Shown: positions 26,508 through 35,215, counted from the stretch's first letter. The stretch: DNA of 64,000 nucleotides from Prolixibacteraceae bacterium (GCA_021740385.1 JAIOZY010000003.1:1-64000), one strand, 5' to 3'. Program-made: numbers and translations. Notes: generated from the letters alone by a model not told the origin.

Positions 26508-28406
26508 TTACTTCCCAATACAATACAAATTCTTATTCCCCCTTATAAAAATGCATCCATTGGTAAAAGCGGGAGTGGTCATAACTTTTTCGCCCATGGG
26601 GATATCGGCAATTTTTTGCAATTCCCTGTCAATTTTCAGAATGTGTACCACACCGCTCATGTCAATGGCAAATAACTTTCCATCGGCCACAACCGGCGAT
26701 GAATAGAACCCTTCATCAAATTCGGCTTCCCAATACATGTTTCCCGAATGAACATCGTAGCAAGCCATTACGCCATAAGTTGTTGCAATGAACAACAGAC
26801 CATCAGCAGCTACAGGACTGGCCACTTCGGGAAGGTAATAATTGTCTTCCCAAACCATTTCGCCTTTTTCGGGGTTGATGGCTGCAAGGGTTGCATATTC
26901 GTTGGCAGCAAACACCAGCCCGTTGCCAAAGCCCGGCGATGGCCCCACTTCGCCCATCATGCAATCCACTTTCCAAAGCTCTTTCCCTGTTTCGGTATCG
27001 TGACCGGCAACCGTTGGTTCTGAGGAAGTAATAATTTGCATTTTACCATCAATTTCGGCCAGTATTGGCGAGGCCCACGAAATGTGGTTGTTTCTTTTCA
27101 CATCCCACAATATTTCGCCGGTTTGCATGTGAAGCGCCAACATGCGTCCGCCCTTGTTGGTGTCGTACTGCACAAATACTTTTTCTTTCCAGGCAATTAG
27201 CGAAGACGAGTGCCCGTAATGGTTATCGGGTACACCCAGATTTTTGGCCCAAATGCGCTTGCCTTCCATGTTGAGCGAAAGGATATCGCCGGTGCCGAAA
27301 ATGGCCACAACAACATTTCCATCGGTAACAACCGAAGGCGCTGCAAGGCCGGTATCGTCGGTTGTTTTGGGTGCAGTGGCCGGCGATCCCGTAATATTGT
27401 CAGCCTTATGTTGCCACAATAGTTTCCCGTTGCTTTTATTGTAACAGTATATCCATCGCTCCGCATTGCTTGCTCCGGTTACGAATAGCTTATTGTTCCA
27501 AATAACCGGGGAGCTGAACCCTTTTACCGGAACGGTAACTTTCCATTTGACATTTTCGCCGCTGGCGACATCCCACGCAACCGGAACATTTTCGGCATTA
27601 AATACGCCATGCCCTAAAGGCCCCCTGAAGGAATTTGCCTGTTGATTTATTTCCTTTATGGAAGGATACTGAACTTTAGGCTGAACAGCTTTTTCAGTTT
27701 TTGGAGCTTGTTCTTTTTTCTCAGATAATCCTGTATCCGAGGTAGAAACAACATTTGATTTTCCATTTTCAGAACCCGGCAATGCTTCGGTAGTCGTTTT
27801 TTCAGAAATCGTTTCTGATGCAGTTAAATCAATTACTTCGATGGGTTCTTCAACATTTTCTGCAACAATTTCGATGCTGTAATTTTCCAATTGGTCAACG
27901 CTTAAAAAAGACGCAACGAAAGCAAGCAGCAACATGATTCCCCCGCCATACAAAATCCATTTGCTGGTAGCAATGCGGCTTGTTTGTTCAGAAACCGGGC
28001 TGGCTTGTGGCTTTTCAATTTTGGAAGTGACAGAAAAATAGTACCGCAATGAAACAACCAACACAACCCCACAGACCAGTAATAACCACCCGGCGGTTTT
28101 AACCTGCCATTTGGCGGTAAAAAAAGCTTTTCGTGCCATCAGGTCAAAGGCACGGATTTCTTTTTTAAGTTCTTCATTGCCGGGGTCATCGGCCAGGCGT
28201 TCGGTCAAAGCAGTAAGGGTAGCGCTTTCGGTTGGGTCGTTCTTTGCCAGTTGCAGGTAATTCAGCAAAAGAAGGATGCTTATCACCACGGCAAAAATGG
28301 CTGAAATGATGGCAGTGGAGAAAGAAACCTTTACCGGGTTGCTTTGATACCCCTTCAAATTTCCCCAAGAGGAAGACTTTAGTTTATTATCATTGGTTTT
28401 TGCCAT
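26508..28406 (-). CDS. Membrane-anchored PQQ-like beta-propeller protein
   Basis: A 632-residue protein. Residues 28-50, about 103-122 and 150-168 are membrane helices, separated by a short charged helical stretch. A Thr/Glu/Lys-rich linker runs to about residue 240. The remainder is a repeat domain of PQQ-like blades (for example GKLLWQHKADN, GKRIWAKN, GEILWDVKR, GKELWKVD, GEMVWEDN, GNMYWEAEF). The W-containing blade ends are those of PQQ/BamB-type propellers. The PQQ ligand residues of true quinoprotein dehydrogenases are not recognised. The domain should face the periplasm. It follows the polyferredoxin gene by 54 bases and is last in the propeller/Fe-S run. Confidence 0.8.
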   Translation of the reverse strand: MAKTNDNKLKSSSWGNLKGYQSNPVKVSFSTAIISAIFAVVISILLLLNYLQLAKNDPTESATLTALTERLADDPGNEELKKEIRAFDLMARKAFFTAKWQVKTAGWLLLVCGVVLVVSLRYYFSVTSKIEKPQASPVSEQTSRIATSKWILYGGGIMLLLAFVASFLSVDQLENYSIEIVAENVEEPIEVIDLTASETISEKTTTEALPGSENGKSNVVSTSDTGLSEKKEQAPKTEKAVQPKVQYPSIKEINQQANSFRGPLGHGVFNAENVPVAWDVASGENVKWKVTVPVKGFSSPVIWNNKLFVTGASNAERWIYCYNKSNGKLLWQHKADNITGSPATAPKTTDDTGLAAPSVVTDGNVVVAIFGTGDILSLNMEGKRIWAKNLGVPDNHYGHSSSLIAWKEKVFVQYDTNKGGRMLALHMQTGEILWDVKRNNHISWASPILAEIDGKMQIITSSEPTVAGHDTETGKELWKVDCMMGEVGPSPGFGNGLVFAANEYATLAAINPEKGEMVWEDNYYLPEVASPVAADGLLFIATTYGVMACYDVHSGNMYWEAEFDEGFYSSPVVADGKLFAIDMSGVVHILKIDRELQKIADIPMGEKVMTTPAFTNGCIFIRGNKNLYCIGK

Positions 28407-28460
28407 ATTGTTTTGTCTATAATTTTTTCTTTTACTGGCTTTATATTTTAAATCGCACCT

Positions 28461-29960
28461 TCATTTTTGCAGCGGTCCCCCTTCCTCCGGTTGGCGGAGG
28501 TTAGGGGTGGCTTTATTCCCCTCCTCGGAGGGGTTAGGGGTGGGTTCGTTCCCCTCCCGGGAGGGGTTAGGGGTGGGTTTAACCGGGCAATAATCCATGC
28601 AACGCCCGCAACTGTAACAATCCACTTTATTGGGGGTATAATCTTTTCGGCGGCGAAACACATACTGATTCATGAGTAATATTCCAATTGCAAGTCCGAG
28701 GAAACTGCCCAATATCCAACTCCCCGTGTAATATTTCTGTTTAATTTCTTTTGCTTCGGTTACCAGATGTTCCATTGTTTTTCCCGATGAAAGGAATGTC
28801 TGGATGTCGATGTTATCCGGGTCTTCTTTTAACTCGGGATGTTGGATCAGCAATTCGGCCAGGTACACATCGGGATGTGCTTTCGACAAGAAAGAATGTG
28901 CTTTCGACATGGCAAACCCGCCCAGAAATATCCAAACCGGAATGAGGAGCAGGAAGATTGAAAATCGTTTTTTGTTCAGTTTTTTCTCATCCGTTTTCAG
29001 GGTTTCTGTTGGTGCATCAATGGCATCGAAGGGGCACGAATTTTCACACAGTTTGCACTGGATACACTCAGCAGGTGTTATGCTCAAATGCTTTGCCGAA
29101 AATTTCGACATCCAGCCAAGCAACACTCCGTAAGGACAAAGAAACCGGCAATATGGGCGCGCAACAAACATGCCCAGCAGCAGGAATGCTATACCCAGAA
29201 TGATCATGGTAAATTCGGCGCCCATGCGGAAAATTCCTACGAAGGGATCGTAGCGGCATATAATGAATTCGGATCCGGTGGCTGCCAGTAAAACTGCCAA
29301 ACCAAGGTAAATGTATGGAATTAATCCCAGGCTTTTACGAAGCCAGACCGGAAGTGACACAGGTTTGATAATTACCAAATCCTGAATGACCCCCAGCGGA
29401 CAGGCCGAGGCACAAAATACACGCCCGAAGAAAAGGGTAAAAATAAGGGGCATAACAAAAAACAGGATTATCGGGATTGAAATGGCATAAGCCGGATCGA
29501 ACAATGTGAGGGCAATATTTTGGATTGAGCCGATCGAACATACACAGCCTTCGCGGATAAAACCAAAATAAACCAGCGAAAACACGCTTAACCAAAGCAA
29601 TCCTTTACGCGACCGCCTTTTCAGTGCAAACCATGCTGCCAGTGACATGACCAGAACCAATACCGATACATCGATGTATTCCCAGGCCAATGCACGTGGC
29701 TCGGGGGTTGTAGGTGTGGGCTGGGTGTATCCGGTTTCAAATTCGGGTTTTGGGAAGCGTTGTTGCTGGCTGAAAGATGAAAAGGAGATTAAAAGAAAAA
29801 GTATGAAAAATGTAATTTTAAATTTAACCACAGAGAAAACAGAACAACCACAGAGGGATGAAAAGTAACTTTTCCATTCAGTATTTCCATTCAGCTTCCT
29901 ATGTAAAACCTCTGGCTTTGTCACAGTATTTTTGTTAATATTTTGAGATTCGTTATTCAT
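28461..29960 (-). CDS. NapH/NosR-like membrane polyferredoxin
   Basis: Up to 499 residues with about six membrane helices. Cysteine sites in order: EGCVCSIG, FCASACPLGV and YCRFLCPYGV (the paired CxxxCP motifs of NapH/NosR/CcoG-type proteins), CIQCKLCENSCPFDA and DCYSCGRCMDYCPV. These imply two 4Fe-4S clusters and a quinol- or partner-linked electron path across the inner membrane. The N-terminal 43 residues read through a short dispersed repeat. A GTG at 29831, directly before the signal-like FKITFFILFLLISF, is a plausible true start. The last 33 residues are translated GC-rich repeats (PTPNPSREGN twice over). The gene lies between a Tat ferredoxin and a propeller protein. Confidence 0.8.
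   Translation of the reverse strand: MNNESQNINKNTVTKPEVLHRKLNGNTEWKSYFSSLCGCSVFSVVKFKITFFILFLLISFSSFSQQQRFPKPEFETGYTQPTPTTPEPRALAWEYIDVSVLVLVMSLAAWFALKRRSRKGLLWLSVFSLVYFGFIREGCVCSIGSIQNIALTLFDPAYAISIPIILFFVMPLIFTLFFGRVFCASACPLGVIQDLVIIKPVSLPVWLRKSLGLIPYIYLGLAVLLAATGSEFIICRYDPFVGIFRMGAEFTMIILGIAFLLLGMFVARPYCRFLCPYGVLLGWMSKFSAKHLSITPAECIQCKLCENSCPFDAIDAPTETLKTDEKKLNKKRFSIFLLLIPVWIFLGGFAMSKAHSFLSKAHPDVYLAELLIQHPELKEDPDNIDIQTFLSSGKTMEHLVTEAKEIKQKYYTGSWILGSFLGLAIGILLMNQYVFRRRKDYTPNKVDCYSCGRCMDYCPVKPTPNPSREGNEPTPNPSEEGNKATPNLRQPEEGGPLQK
28476..28578. repeat. GC-rich palindromic repeats, copies 2-4 in tandem
   Basis: Three hairpin units lie in a row: 28476-28510, 28517-28543 and 28549-28578. Two share the form CCCCTCC-GGAGGGG-TTAGGGGTGGG. 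They sit in frame in the 3' end of the polyferredoxin gene and encode N-P-S-x-E-G-N units. The bases before them (tttttgcagcg) recur before copy 6 at 30.1 kb. Confidence 0.8.
29826..29856. repeat. Short direct repeat AACCACAGAG (two copies)
   Basis: AACCACAGAG occurs at 29826-29835 and 29846-29855, within the doubtful N-terminal part of the polyferredoxin frame. Such CACAGAG words resemble a dispersed non-coding repeat, which supports a downstream start for that gene. Confidence 0.45.
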
Positions 29961-29966
29961 TTTTTA

Positions 29967-29990
29967 CCCACCCCTGGCCCCTCCCCAGAA
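29967..29990. repeat. GC-rich repeat, copy 5, inverted orientation
   Basis: CCCACCCCTGGCCCCTCCCC is the reverse form of the GGGGAGGGG-TTAGGGGTGGG element. It lies just upstream of the polyferredoxin frame and is degenerate, lacking the opposite palindrome arm. Confidence 0.5.
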
Positions 29991-30099
29991 GGAATTTGGG
30001 CAGTGCAATTTTTGGTTATTCTACCTTTGAATCATTTTGTTATTTATTAATCACATTAGTTCTTCTATTATTATAATCTTCACTTTTGCAGCGACTTGT

Positions 30100-30127
30100 T
30101 CCCCTCCTTGGAGGGGTTAGGGGTGGG
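30100..30127. repeat. GC-rich palindromic repeat, copy 6
   Basis: TCCCCTCC-TTGGAGGGG followed by TTAGGGGTGGG. It sits directly after the stop of the Tat ferredoxin gene, where it could also act as a transcript stem. Confidence 0.75.
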
Positions 30128-30128
30128 T

Positions 30129-30719
30129 TTATGTTGGATTCTCCCACCTGCTATTTTCATCAGCCACAAAATCCCCTTTAATTATATATGGTTTATTGGC
30201 CGGAACACGATGAATGGCATTGCTGGGGCAAACCCGTGCAATGGTACATTCGTTGCAGTTAACACACAAGTCGTGGCGTATTTGCAGGATTAGCGAACCG
30301 TTGCCAAACGATGAACATCCGGCTACGCACTTAGCGCATCCGATGCATAAATCTTTATTAATGATGTACTCAAAATAGGGTTCTTCGATAAAGCGGCGTT
30401 CGATGGCAGCAGTTGGGCAAAGCTGATTTTCAGCCCCGGTATCCAGATCTTTAACGCCCGGTTTGAAATATCCGCCGCATAAGTCGCAGTAACCGCACAA
30501 ATCGTAAGCATGAACACATTTAACGGCCGAAACCGGTAAAACACAATCGGTAGCACAACGTCCACATTGTGTACATTCAAAGGGATCGATTTGCCATACA
30601 GTTCCGCCGGCTTTTGATTTAGTAATGGCCAGAGTAGCCAGACCGCCAACAGCAACAGCGGCAGTAACCTGCATACTGCGGTTGATAAATTCCCTCCTGT
30701 TGTATTGTTTTTTACCCAT
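30129..30719 (-). CDS. Tat-exported 4Fe-4S ferredoxin, NapG-like
   Basis: A 196-residue protein. A twin-arginine signal is visible at the start (NRREFINRS followed by a hydrophobic AAVAVGGLATLAI). Several 4Fe-4S motifs follow: CTQCGRCATDCVLP, CGYCDLCGG, CIGCAKCVAGCSSFG and CVNCNECTIARVCP. A periplasmic electron carrier is expected, receiving electrons from or passing them to the membrane polyferredoxin as NapG does with NapH. Its start overlaps the stop of the 62-residue gene by one base, so translation is likely coupled. Confidence 0.85.
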   Translation of the reverse strand: MGKKQYNRREFINRSMQVTAAVAVGGLATLAITKSKAGGTVWQIDPFECTQCGRCATDCVLPVSAVKCVHAYDLCGYCDLCGGYFKPGVKDLDTGAENQLCPTAAIERRFIEEPYFEYIINKDLCIGCAKCVAGCSSFGNGSLILQIRHDLCVNCNECTIARVCPSNAIHRVPANKPYIIKGDFVADENSRWENPT

Positions 30720-30907
30720 CAGTTTTCTTTTTCAGGCAACTTGCATTCACTGTACTTGCTGCATTTTTTACAAGCAACATTTTCTGTACATTGATTGCTG
30801 GATGTTACTTTCCTCCTGACAAGCAGAAAACCTGTCAGCAGTAAAATGCTTCCTGCAATTCCATATCGAAAAACGCTGTTTAAAAATTCTTTCCTATTCA
30901 TGTTCAA
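30719..30907 (-). CDS. Small four-cysteine membrane protein, unknown family
   Basis: A 62-residue protein. MNMNRKEFLNSVFRYG resembles a weak (RK) Tat-type N-terminus and is followed by one hydrophobic helix (GIAGSILLLTGFLLV). The tail is hydrophilic with a C-x5-C-x2-C-x5-C pattern (QCTENVACKKCSKYSEC). It overlaps the propeller gene upstream by 14 bases and the ferredoxin gene downstream by one base, so it is translated as part of this operon. The four cysteines could bind one Fe-S cluster or another metal; that is inference. I do not recognise the family. Confidence 0.7.
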   Translation of the reverse strand: MNMNRKEFLNSVFRYGIAGSILLLTGFLLVRRKVTSSNQCTENVACKKCSKYSECKLPEKEN

Positions 30908-31841
30908 ATATCCGTATCATTTTCCGGTCGAAATCGAGCGCTACAATGGTTTCACCAATGGTTGCCACCTCGGCTGCATGCTGGTTGCCTTCAAATTTTG
31001 AAGGTGCAGCTACAACCGATTCAAGCTTGCCCGAAGGTGTATAAATTTTTATTCGTGGCATTCCCTTCTCGCTGGTTACAAAGCGGCCATCGGGTAAAAA
31101 GCTAAACTGGGCCGGGTTACAACAGCCTGTAAACCCGTCGATGTCGTTCGATGCTTTATCCCAGTTTTCCAGCAGATCTCCCCTAAGGTTATACTGCTGC
31201 AATGCGTGCATGCCCGGATTGGTACACCATAGTTCATTTTCAGTATTCACTGCCAAATCGAAATACGGGCTTGGGACAATAAAACCAAGCAGGTTATTGC
31301 TGCCCGAAACACCTTCAATTTCTGCTACTTTTTGATCTTGAGTGTAGATGTAAACCCGCCTTTTACCTGCATCGGCCACAACAATGTTTTCTTCCCAAAA
31401 AGCCACCGACGTGATTAATGTACTGTCGGTCAATTTACCGGTACTGAAAAGTTCATCTCCTGAATGCGTGTATACCGTAAAATGATCTTTATAACCGACT
31501 ATTAAACGCTCATTATTAACACCGATACAACGGGGATTATCTTCAATTGAAAATTGCGACTGTAACTGCCCCTGAACGGTTAAAATTTTTACCGAAGAAT
31601 CGGCCGCCAAATAAATCAAATTATTGCTGGTTGCAATACCGCCATATTCCCCAATGTTGATTTTAATTTGCCTGACTTCCTTGTGGCTTATCAGTTCCGG
31701 ATCGACTTTTTTGTATTCATCGACATTGTATTCATACGAGTTTTGCTTCGCCTTGCGTGGTTTGCTGTTAATATAATTGGCAACAATAACCACCACGATG
31801 AGCAGCGCCAGGAAGATCAAAAAGTATTTTAGTTGCTTCAT
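30894..31841 (-). CDS. Membrane-anchored NHL-like beta-propeller protein
   Basis: A 315-residue protein with one N-terminal membrane helix (YFLIFLALLIVVVIVANYI) and a periplasmic domain. The domain shows repeated short blades (for example SVKILTVQGQLQSQFSI, HFTVYTHSGDELFSTGKL, HALQQYNLRGDLLENWDK, RIKIYTPSGKLESVVAA) as in NHL/six-bladed propellers. It has no cysteine relay; one CC pair (FTGCCNPAQF) may form a disulfide or contact a ligand. It precedes and overlaps the four-cysteine protein gene. Its role is probably binding or scaffolding within the redox system. Confidence 0.72.
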   Translation of the reverse strand: MKQLKYFLIFLALLIVVVIVANYINSKPRKAKQNSYEYNVDEYKKVDPELISHKEVRQIKINIGEYGGIATSNNLIYLAADSSVKILTVQGQLQSQFSIEDNPRCIGVNNERLIVGYKDHFTVYTHSGDELFSTGKLTDSTLITSVAFWEENIVVADAGKRRVYIYTQDQKVAEIEGVSGSNNLLGFIVPSPYFDLAVNTENELWCTNPGMHALQQYNLRGDLLENWDKASNDIDGFTGCCNPAQFSFLPDGRFVTSEKGMPRIKIYTPSGKLESVVAAPSKFEGNQHAAEVATIGETIVALDFDRKMIRIFEHE

Positions 31842-31907
31842 TTTCTTTTTCTTTTTCTTTTACAATTATTAGAGAATCGTTCTTTCTTTTATTATGCAAT
31901 ACCTTAT

Positions 31908-31938
31908 TCCCTTCCCTTTGGGAAGGGTTAGGGATGGG
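31908..31938. repeat. GC-rich palindromic repeat, copy 7
   Basis: TCCCTTCCC-TTTGGGAAGGG followed by TTAGGGATGGG. It is the intergenic filler between two propeller genes and matches the other copies with a few A/G changes. Confidence 0.7.
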
Positions 31939-31939
31939 C

Positions 31940-33367
31940 CTAGAGGTTTTTAATATTTATGCAAACCATCCTGTCGGCATCGCGTAAAACCATGTAGCCA
32001 TCGGCCAGTGCTAATGGTGCCCAGGCATCGTGCCCATCTTCAATAATTACCTTGCTGTCGAGATGGAAGTACCCGCCGGTACTTGCCCTGATTATGTGCA
32101 GAGTACCATCATCGTTCAACAAATAAAATTTCCCGTCGGCCAAAATGAACGGCCCCATGCCAAAGCGTTGATCTTTGTCGCTGGCCCACAAAATATTCGT
32201 GCAATCGTCGGGATTAACACAAACAAACTGGTTGCGGTATGTTCCCCCGTCTTTGGGCATAATGCCAAACAAATGACCTTTCCAGAAAATGGGTGTTTGC
32301 TGTTCGCTGGCCAAACCCGTGTTTGGTTTATATTGTTGCAAAACCGTTGTGTTAAAATTACCGTTTGTTTCCTGCAATTGCAACATCATGCTACCGGCAC
32401 CGTAACCTGCTGTAAGGAAAATTTTTCCGTCGGGCATGCAAACCGGCGAGGGGGCAATTACATTGGTGTCCCATTCGGGAGCTTTCCACAAAACGTCTCC
32501 TTCATCACTACCTTCGGCCGAAACGGCCACTACACCCCCAATGGAGCAATATACGTACATTTTCTTCCCGCCGAAAGTATACGGTATTACCGAAGAGTGC
32601 GACATTTTCCAATTGTCAGGATTTGGCACTTCCCACAATTTTTCACCGGTTTTACAATCAACAGCAATTAAAAGCGCTTTACCCCCGGTGGCAATTATTG
32701 CTTTCCCATTGTCGATAAGCGGGCACTGCCCGGTGTACCAAAGTGGCACTTCGCTTTCGTATACTTTTTCAATATCAATTCCCCAAAGGAAGTCTCCGCT
32801 TTCACGTTCAACGCACATCACGTGGCAACGTGGCCCGATGGTCAGGATAAAATCCCTGGTTACCGCAGGAACCGTTCGGCTCATGCCGTGATTTCGTTTT
32901 ACGGCTACGTTGTACCAGCGACGCCAATGTTCTTCACCGGTTTTTAAATCATAACAATGTAGCATATCGGCCCTGATCTCTTCATTGTAATCCAACAAGT
33001 AAACAAGGCCTTCAAAAATAGCGGCGCCGGCATGGCCTTCGCCCAGCTCGTGGCTCCATAAAATCTGGGTAGTATTGCCTGAAAAATCATCAATCAGGTT
33101 CGAGGCCGTTTTATGGATATTATCGAAACCGGCACCTCTGAACCTGGGCCATGTGCCCTTTAGGTTTGAATTCGATTTACTGAACCGTTCGAAATGTTCG
33201 CCAATAACAATGTTCTCCGAAACCGCGTTTCCTTTTCCCCGGTTGTCCATACCCGGTTGGCTCGGAACAATATCCCGTGCAGGATTATAAAGCAAATACC
33301 AAAGCAACAAGCCGGTAAAAGCCAATAAAACAATTACAATAATTCCTCTGTATAAAAAACGGTTCAT
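31940..33367 (-). CDS. PQQ-like beta-propeller protein, membrane-anchored
   Basis: A 475-residue protein with one N-terminal membrane helix (GIIVIVLLAFTGLLLWYLL) and a periplasmic propeller. Blade ends have the PQQ/BamB-type pattern: GEEHWRRWYN, GDFLWGIDI, GEKLWEVPN, GDVLWKAPE, TNILWASD. The text between (ATGGKALLIAVDCKTGEKL) is typical of PQQ_2 repeats. No heme motif (CxxCH) is seen, so it is not a quinohemoprotein. Start is the ATG at 33367. It follows the secreted propeller gene by 34 bases. Confidence 0.78.
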   Translation of the reverse strand: MNRFLYRGIIVIVLLAFTGLLLWYLLYNPARDIVPSQPGMDNRGKGNAVSENIVIGEHFERFSKSNSNLKGTWPRFRGAGFDNIHKTASNLIDDFSGNTTQILWSHELGEGHAGAAIFEGLVYLLDYNEEIRADMLHCYDLKTGEEHWRRWYNVAVKRNHGMSRTVPAVTRDFILTIGPRCHVMCVERESGDFLWGIDIEKVYESEVPLWYTGQCPLIDNGKAIIATGGKALLIAVDCKTGEKLWEVPNPDNWKMSHSSVIPYTFGGKKMYVYCSIGGVVAVSAEGSDEGDVLWKAPEWDTNVIAPSPVCMPDGKIFLTAGYGAGSMMLQLQETNGNFNTTVLQQYKPNTGLASEQQTPIFWKGHLFGIMPKDGGTYRNQFVCVNPDDCTNILWASDKDQRFGMGPFILADGKFYLLNDDGTLHIIRASTGGYFHLDSKVIIEDGHDAWAPLALADGYMVLRDADRMVCINIKNL

Positions 33368-33401
33368 TAAAATGTTATCCCTTTGCCCGAATTTACAGCT
33401 T

Positions 33402-34610
33402 TTATTTGACTTTGTAAGCCACTAAAGCATTTCCATGCCTGAGGTAAAGCAAGCCATTTTCAATTACCGGGTGTGCCCAGTGCTGGGCTGTTCCGTGTTC
33501 AACTTTAGTTAAACCTTTTTGTTTATAGGCTTCGGGTGTGGCTTCAACCAGTGCAATTTCGCCCCTGTCGGAATAGAGATACAGCATACCATCGGCCGCA
33601 ATGGTTACGCCAATCCCTAAATCTTTGTTCAACCATTTTTCTTCACCGGTTTTTGCATCGAGGCACCGCCAGCCGCGGTTTTTGTCGCCCGAGGCATACA
33701 GGTAACCATCAACACACACAACGCCACCAATGCGGTTATCGAAATCGGAATTGAACCAGGCTTTTTCAATCGAACTGCCATCGGCCGAAAGATTTAAACG
33801 TACTGTTCCATGGCCGTATCCGCTTGTGCAAATTACGGAGTTATCATAAAAAATGGGTGTGTTGGCATGTACGCTCCATTTGTTGGGTTGCTCGAAACTC
33901 CAGAGCAATTTTCCGTTAGATGCATCGAGGCCGATAATGTGGCTGGCCATCATGGTAACGAGTAGTTTACGTCCTTCCCGCTCAATCATTACCGGGGTAC
34001 AATAGGCCGAAGCATCGCCAACGCCGGGGCTTTCCCATATTGTTTCGCCATTAAGCCGGTTCAGGGCAACAACATTTTCTTTTTTACCTCCCGGCGAGCA
34101 ATATATTACATCGCCATCAACCAGCAGGGTTTCCGTAACGCCCCATTTAATGTTTTCTCCATCGGTTTCGGCAAGCATGTCGCGTTTCCAGCGCAGCTTT
34201 CCCTGCATGGCATCGAAGGCATAAATAACGCCCTTACCGCTGTACATGTACAACCATCCACCAGAAATAACCGGGGTAGATCGTGAACCGGGAAAACTTT
34301 CGTAATACTCTTCGCCGTATTTATAACGTTTCACTTCTTTGCCGTCCATGTCGAGGATAAAAATGTAACCGTCTTTATCAATCATTGAAGAAACAAAAAT
34401 GTGCCTCAAAGCCAGTACCGGCGAGGAATGCCCTTCGCCAAAACCTTCGAAAACCCATTTTATTTCAGGGCCTTCTTCGGGCCATGTTTTCAGCAAACCT
34501 GTTTCCTGATAAATCCCGTTATTCCCTCCGCGCCATGCTGTTGTTTCCTGGGCATTCAAACTCAAAAAAGAAAAAGAAAATGCTATAACCAATGTTAGTA
34601 ATGTCCTCAT
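33402..34610 (-). CDS. Secreted PQQ-like beta-propeller protein
   Basis: A 402-residue protein with a cleavable signal peptide (ending SLNAQ). The mature part is a propeller with blades such as GPEIKWVFEG, GKLRWKRDM, GETIWESPG, GKLLWSFEQPN and GEEKWLNKD. It is the first gene of the redox run on the minus strand. Homologues are often annotated as PQQ-binding-like or serine/threonine-kinase-like propellers; the actual ligand is unknown. Nothing in the window encodes PQQ synthesis. Confidence 0.78.
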   Translation of the reverse strand: MRTLLTLVIAFSFSFLSLNAQETTAWRGGNNGIYQETGLLKTWPEEGPEIKWVFEGFGEGHSSPVLALRHIFVSSMIDKDGYIFILDMDGKEVKRYKYGEEYYESFPGSRSTPVISGGWLYMYSGKGVIYAFDAMQGKLRWKRDMLAETDGENIKWGVTETLLVDGDVIYCSPGGKKENVVALNRLNGETIWESPGVGDASAYCTPVMIEREGRKLLVTMMASHIIGLDASNGKLLWSFEQPNKWSVHANTPIFYDNSVICTSGYGHGTVRLNLSADGSSIEKAWFNSDFDNRIGGVVCVDGYLYASGDKNRGWRCLDAKTGEEKWLNKDLGIGVTIAADGMLYLYSDRGEIALVEATPEAYKQKGLTKVEHGTAQHWAHPVIENGLLYLRHGNALVAYKVK

Positions 34611-34814
34611 AACTATTTTTTATGTTGATTTGTTGCTAAAATAGTAAACTATTGATCGCTTTTTAAAATTTTTAAAAAATTAACAAGCTGTTAACAGCTT
34701 TTTTCATCATGTCTTAATCAGACAGTTTCTGCAATAATTTACCCCGGTGAAACGATCTAAACAATTAAATGAGATACCTGTTTAAACTGAAAGAAATATT
34801 TAAACAACAGAAAT

Positions 34815-35204
34815 ATGAATTATTATCTTTCTAAAATAATTAAGGATATCCCGTTCGATAAAGCGGAAGAGATTGTCAGGGAAAAATTAAAAGATCAGGG
34901 ATTTGGTGTTATTACCGAAATTGATATTGCATCGACATTGAAGCAAAAAATAAATGAAGATTTCAGGCCGTATAAAATTCTGGGTGCCTGCAACCCCCGT
35001 TTTGCATTCAAAGCCCTTTCGGAAGAGGACAAAATGGGCGTGATGCTTCCGTGCAATGTTTGCATCCAAAAAAAGGGCAATAACGAAGTTGAGGTTATCA
35101 CCATTAACCCGCTTGAAACCATGAAAGGCAATAACAGTGACGAAATGAATTCACTTGCCAACGAGGTGCACAAGAGGCTAAAAGCGATGCTTGATGCAAT
35201 TTAA
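34815..35204 (+). CDS. DUF302 protein
   Basis: A 129-residue cytoplasmic protein matching DUF302 in length and pattern: paired alpha/beta with KILGACNPRFAFKALSEED and MLPCNVCIQKKG. The two cysteines in P-C-N-V-C are common in the family and may bind metal or a ligand. Function of DUF302 is not established. It is convergent with the DUF4412-like gene. Confidence 0.82.
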   Translation: MNYYLSKIIKDIPFDKAEEIVREKLKDQGFGVITEIDIASTLKQKINEDFRPYKILGACNPRFAFKALSEEDKMGVMLPCNVCIQKKGNNEVEVITINPLETMKGNNSDEMNSLANEVHKRLKAMLDAI

Positions 35205-35215
35205 ATCGCGGGCGG

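Noticed and set aside
26508-34610. True PQQ-dependent alcohol or glucose dehydrogenases
   Set aside because: The propellers show only generic blade patterns. No CxxCH heme motif, no recognisable PQQ ligand set and no pqq synthesis genes are present.
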